Shown piece after piece: positions 7,704 to 9,396 of a stretch of 9,396 nucleotides of DNA. The DNA is from Bacteroidota bacterium (GTDB taxonomy: Bacteria; Bacteroidota; Bacteroidia; Flavobacteriales_F; PHOS-HE28), in assembly GCA_023430945.1 (NCBI GenBank), contig JAEYYE010000034.1, positions 1-9,396 on the forward strand, in the 5' to 3' direction. Below the pieces are notes generated by a model. The model did not search any database, was not told the origin of the DNA, and saw only the letters and a program-made list of their open reading frames with translations. Position 1 is the first letter of the stretch; each line of letters opens with the position of its first letter. A program made the translations under genes and the position numbers.

Positions 7704-7711
7704 CAAAGCTA
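7704..7711 (-). promoter_or_regulatory. Bacteroidota -7 promoter element (TAGCTTTG) of the PNGase F-like gene
   Basis: TAGCTTTG on the minus strand fits TAnnTTTG exactly and ends 27 bases before the ATG at 7676, giving a short leader of about 20 bases. No clear -33 TTG is visible; the upstream DNA is a GGTGGATC direct repeat (7712-7728). It would drive the PNGase F-like gene and probably the cytochrome b gene behind it. Confidence 0.5.
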
Positions 7712-7757
7712 GGTGGATCGGTGGATCGGAAGGTGGTTGTATTATGTCCGATGACTG

Positions 7758-7815
7758 TTGTCCTATGCCGCACACCGCAACAAGCAACCGTCATAAGACA
7801 TAGGACTTAGGACAA
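7758..7815. repeat. Heptamer tandem repeats with flanking inverted repeat
   Basis: Three adjacent 7-base units, CATAAGA, CATAGGA and CTTAGGA, occupy 7792-7812. The second unit with its next base (CATAGGAC, 7799-7806) is a perfect inverted copy of GTCCTATG at 7760-7767. TAGGACAA (7808-7815) is likewise an inverted copy of TTGTCCTA (7758-7765). The left arm can therefore pair with either of two heptamers across a loop of about 30-40 bases. The sequence is non-coding and lies upstream of the PNGase F-like gene promoter. Confidence 0.6.
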
Positions 7816-7837
7816 GCATTTCAGTATTTGGGCGACT

Positions 7838-7921
7838 TCCTGTCAGGGCGCTACTTCGGCTGCAAGTCCTCGCAAGCTCCGGGCTTTCCGCCTGCGCAGC
7901 TTACGCAGATCCTGTGAGGGC
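7838..7921. repeat. GC-rich structured intergenic element bounded by a 12-base direct repeat
   Basis: TCCTGTCAGGGC (7838-7849) and TCCTGTGAGGGC (7910-7921) match at 11 of 12 positions. The left copy contains the odd palindrome CCTG-T-CAGG. Between them lies a hairpin, CTGCG (7892-7896) with CGCAG (7904-7908). No credible ORF starts here. Together with the heptamers this accounts for most of the 274-base gap 7677-7950. The composition resembles dispersed intergenic repeats seen in other Bacteroidota genomes, but that resemblance is from memory and untested. Confidence 0.45.
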
Positions 7922-7939
7922 TTCGCTAGCGAGCTTTTT
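7920..7939 (+). terminator. Terminator-like hairpin with no plus-strand gene upstream
   Basis: GCT-t-CG (7920-7925) can pair with CG-AGC (7930-7934) around a CTAG loop with one bulged T, followed by TTTTT (7935-7939). The orientation would end plus-strand transcription, yet both flanking genes are on the minus strand. Either it ends a short plus-strand RNA or it is simply part of the repeat element. Confidence 0.35.
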
Positions 7940-7950
7940 GTTCTTCAACG

Positions 7951-8382
7951 TCACTGCAGAACCGGATAAACACCAAGCTTCTCTGTAATGATGATTTCTA
8001 GCTGCTCTCGATTTATAGGTTGATTCCAAAATGATCTGATGAACAGATTAGATCTTCTCACGATAACCGTTTCTGGGTGATCGAATATCAATTCATATTT
8101 GCCATCGTATGGAACGTCGACGACAAAAATTCTCTTTGCTCTTTTGCCAAATGCGAAGGCTTGGACAGGCCAGAACGCTTTTGTACACTTTATTACTTGA
8201 CGAGTATCTTGGTGCTTCAAGGAAACTGCAAAGTGGCCTAGCTCAACGCTAAATCCACCGATGACATAGATCCTATATCGACGAGCCTTCAACAGTATTA
8301 TTTCTCCTTTGCTATTTATATTTATTGGTCTACTCACTTCTATATCTTCATTAGACTTTTTCAATCGCTTAGAGCTTCCCAT
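7951..8382 (-). CDS. Unrecognised GC-poor small protein
   Basis: A 143-residue protein that I do not recognise. The ATG at 8382 (MGSSKRLKKSNED) is preferred; a start further upstream would only read through the neighbouring gene in another frame. The N-terminus is basic and polar. It is followed by what looks like alternating beta strands (EIILLKARRYRIYVIGGF, FAVSLKH, RIFVVDVPYDGKYELIF, TVIVRRSNLFI) and a short C-terminal helix. There is no signal peptide, membrane helix or catalytic motif. Its start overlaps the end of the upstream DUF1801 gene by 14 bases, implying translational coupling. By hand count about 39% of bases are G or C over most of the gene, against roughly 50-65% in sampled lines elsewhere, which suggests recent acquisition. 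No function is proposed. Confidence 0.7.
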   Translation of the reverse strand: MGSSKRLKKSNEDIEVSRPININSKGEIILLKARRYRIYVIGGFSVELGHFAVSLKHQDTRQVIKCTKAFWPVQAFAFGKRAKRIFVVDVPYDGKYELIFDHPETVIVRRSNLFIRSFWNQPINREQLEIIITEKLGVYPVLQ

Positions 8383-8797
8383 ACTTCCCCTCCAAATACT
8401 CGATCGATCCCTTACAGATCTTCTCCAACACATCAAGATCCACATCGCTCAACTTCTTGAAATAGATGCACGCCTTGGCCATCTTGAACTTGCCCAGCTT
8501 ATCCAGTAGCTCTTCATTCTCATGACCCGGGTTGGTCACATAAAGCGAGAACGCCGCCTTGCGCGGTGAAAAGCCGATCAGCGGCATATCGCCTTCATGG
8601 CCGCTGGCGTACTTGTAGTGTACGCTGCCAAAGCCAACGATCGATGGCCCCCACATCCTGGGTTCATGGCCGCTCCATTTCCGCATCAGCTCGATCAGGC
8701 GGAAGCTGTCCTGCCGCTTTTCCTCCTTCTCCACCCAGGAGTGGATGAAGTCTTCGACGTTCTGGACGGTTTCGGCTGTTTTGTTCTTGGTGGGCAT
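8369..8797 (-). CDS. DUF1801 domain-containing protein
   Basis: A 142-residue cytoplasmic protein. The ATG at 8797 (MPTKNKTAETVQNVEDF) is preferred over a TTG nine codons upstream. Family features in order are the N-terminal helix with VEDFIHSWVEKEEKRQD, the strand-rich middle (MWGPSIVGFGSVHYKY, then IGFSPRKAAFSLYV) and the C-terminal GKFKMAKACIYFKKLSDVDLDVLEKI. The length matches typical family members. DUF1801 proteins have a frataxin-like alpha/beta fold; a few are described as iron-binding or stress-related, but the biochemical role of this branch is not established. It is the first gene of a two-gene unit with the GC-poor orphan and is divergent from the toxin-antitoxin pair, separated by 91 bases. 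On its own side the only promoter candidate is an imperfect TACCTTGG at 8828-8821. Confidence 0.87.
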   Translation of the reverse strand: MPTKNKTAETVQNVEDFIHSWVEKEEKRQDSFRLIELMRKWSGHEPRMWGPSIVGFGSVHYKYASGHEGDMPLIGFSPRKAAFSLYVTNPGHENEELLDKLGKFKMAKACIYFKKLSDVDLDVLEKICKGSIEYLEGKYGKL

Positions 8798-8845
8798 GGG
8801 GTATGGGGAACAACGGTGAACCAAGGTATGTCACTCGAACGTTTA

Positions 8846-8884
8846 ATGTCCATGTCACAGGATGGTCCATCATCGTTAACTTTG
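8846..8884 (+). promoter_or_regulatory. Candidate operator and -7 element of the toxin-antitoxin operon
   Basis: TAACTTTG at 8877-8884 is an exact TAnnTTTG element and ends four bases before the antitoxin ATG, predicting a leaderless or nearly leaderless message. Just upstream are two related short palindrome-like words, ATGTCCAT (8846-8853) and ATGGTCCAT (8862-8870), with starts 16 bases apart. They are plausible binding sites for antitoxin autoregulation, but this is inferred only from position and symmetry. Confidence 0.4.
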
Positions 8885-8888
8885 AATC

Positions 8889-9155
8889 ATGTCCACAGCA
8901 GAACTACGTAAGCGCGTGATCGAGCGGGTCAAGCTGTCGAAGGACGTCAAGCTCCTTCGTGAATTGGACCGTATGCTCGAAGGTGCTGAACAGGATGTGG
9001 CACCTTATCTGACCACGGCAGAGCAACGTAAGGACATAACCCGGAGCCGCACGGCTTTGAAGAAAGGCAAGCTGCGGGCCGCTACAGAAGTGGACAAAGC
9101 CGTCCGCAAATGGCTCGACAAAAAGTCTGGACGGAGCCTGCCGAAAAGGATCTGA
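8889..9155 (+). CDS. Putative antitoxin of a RelE/ParE-type toxin-antitoxin pair
   Basis: An 88-residue, highly charged, mostly helical protein. The N-terminus (MSTAELRKRVIERVKLSKDVKLLRELDRMLE) looks like a helical segment. The C-terminal half (LTTAEQRKDITRSRTALKKGKL ... EVDKAVRKWLDKK) has the pattern common to small Bacteroidota antitoxins: an LT-x-E-Q helix, a K-G-K turn, then EV followed by a WLxKK helix. No ribbon-helix-helix or HTH motif is certain. The antitoxin call rests mainly on the toxin gene that starts inside its 3' end. Antitoxins of this kind bind and neutralise the toxin and usually repress their own operon. A -7 promoter element lies four bases before the ATG. Confidence 0.75.
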   Translation: MSTAELRKRVIERVKLSKDVKLLRELDRMLEGAEQDVAPYLTTAEQRKDITRSRTALKKGKLRAATEVDKAVRKWLDKKSGRSLPKRI

Positions 9156-9396
9156 ACGCGATCTTAAAATACTGGGTGGAGCGGAACGGTTCCACCACAT
9201 ACAGCCGCAGGTTGTATGGCCAGATACAAGCGGCCATTGAGCGAACGATCAGGTATCCTTTTCTTGGTCGTCCAACAGATATGGAAGGGATCCGTGTGCT
9301 ACGGGTGGAGATCTATCTGGTGTTCTATGAGGTAATGGCAGATGCCATTGTGGTGCATCATCTTTGGGATGGGCGGCGGGATCTGAAGCGACTGGA
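9110..9396 (+). CDS. RelE/ParE-family toxin (3' partial)
   Basis: The frame from the ATG at 9110 runs open to the window edge, 95 codons plus two bases, so only the extreme C-terminus is missing. The protein has the RelE/ParE fold signature in order: VWTEPAEKDLNAILKYW (strand plus first helix), a second helix to about residue 48, RYPFLGRPTD, then strands RVLRVEIYLVFYEV and AIVVHHLWDGRRD. Family members inhibit growth, as ribosome-dependent mRNA endonucleases (RelE) or gyrase poisons (ParE). The LGRPT and WDGRRD text leans towards ParE-like, but the target cannot be decided from sequence. It overlaps the antitoxin gene by 46 bases in another frame; a later start would delete the first helix. 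Confidence 0.88.
   Translation, partial: MARQKVWTEPAEKDLNAILKYWVERNGSTTYSRRLYGQIQAAIERTIRYPFLGRPTDMEGIRVLRVEIYLVFYEVMADAIVVHHLWDGRRDLKRL

Noticed and set aside
7792..7812. Possible CRISPR array
   Set aside because: Units are only 7 bases and directly abutting, with no spacers and no cas genes nearby.
7838..7939. Possible tRNA or tRNA-like attachment site
   Set aside because: Hairpins are present, but no cloverleaf, T-loop GTTCxA box or acceptor stem can be drawn.

Overview
The window looks like a chromosomal piece of a moderately GC-rich Bacteroidota, probably a Flavobacteriales-type lineage. The evidence is a type B and a type A type IX secretion (T9SS) sorting domain, a PorP/SprF-family partner protein, a PdeM-type phosphoesterase, and several matches to the Bacteroidota -7 promoter element TAnnTTTG. 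Genus and species cannot be named from the sequence. GATC, and the palindrome CGATCG in particular, is strikingly over-represented on both coding and intergenic DNA.

Left part (1-3081, plus strand): the 3' end of a large secreted repeat/PKD protein with a type B (gliding-motility-associated) C-terminal domain, followed 11 bases later by its likely PorP/SprF-like outer-membrane partner. A weak hairpin terminator comes next, then an unrecognised tryptophan-rich protein. It converges on the following block.

Middle part (3091-7676, minus strand, read right to left): a secreted PNGase F-like protein with a type A T9SS domain, a four-helix b-type cytochrome 25 bases behind it, the ligase-associated phosphoesterase PdeM with its own apparent leaderless promoter, and a large polytopic GT-C-like membrane protein.

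Right part (7677-9396): a 274-base non-coding gap with heptamer repeats, inverted repeats and an orphan terminator-like hairpin. Then come a minus-strand pair (a DUF1801 gene overlapping a GC-poor orphan gene) and a divergent plus-strand toxin-antitoxin pair. The RelE/ParE-type toxin starts inside the antitoxin gene and runs off the window edge.

The best-supported functional links are the type B adhesin with its PorP/SprF partner and the antitoxin/toxin pair. The most unusual items are the GATC enrichment, the PNGase F-like protein with one altered catalytic acid and an added four-cysteine segment, the GC-poor orphan gene, and the structured intergenic gap beside it. I did not find a clear new multi-gene system.
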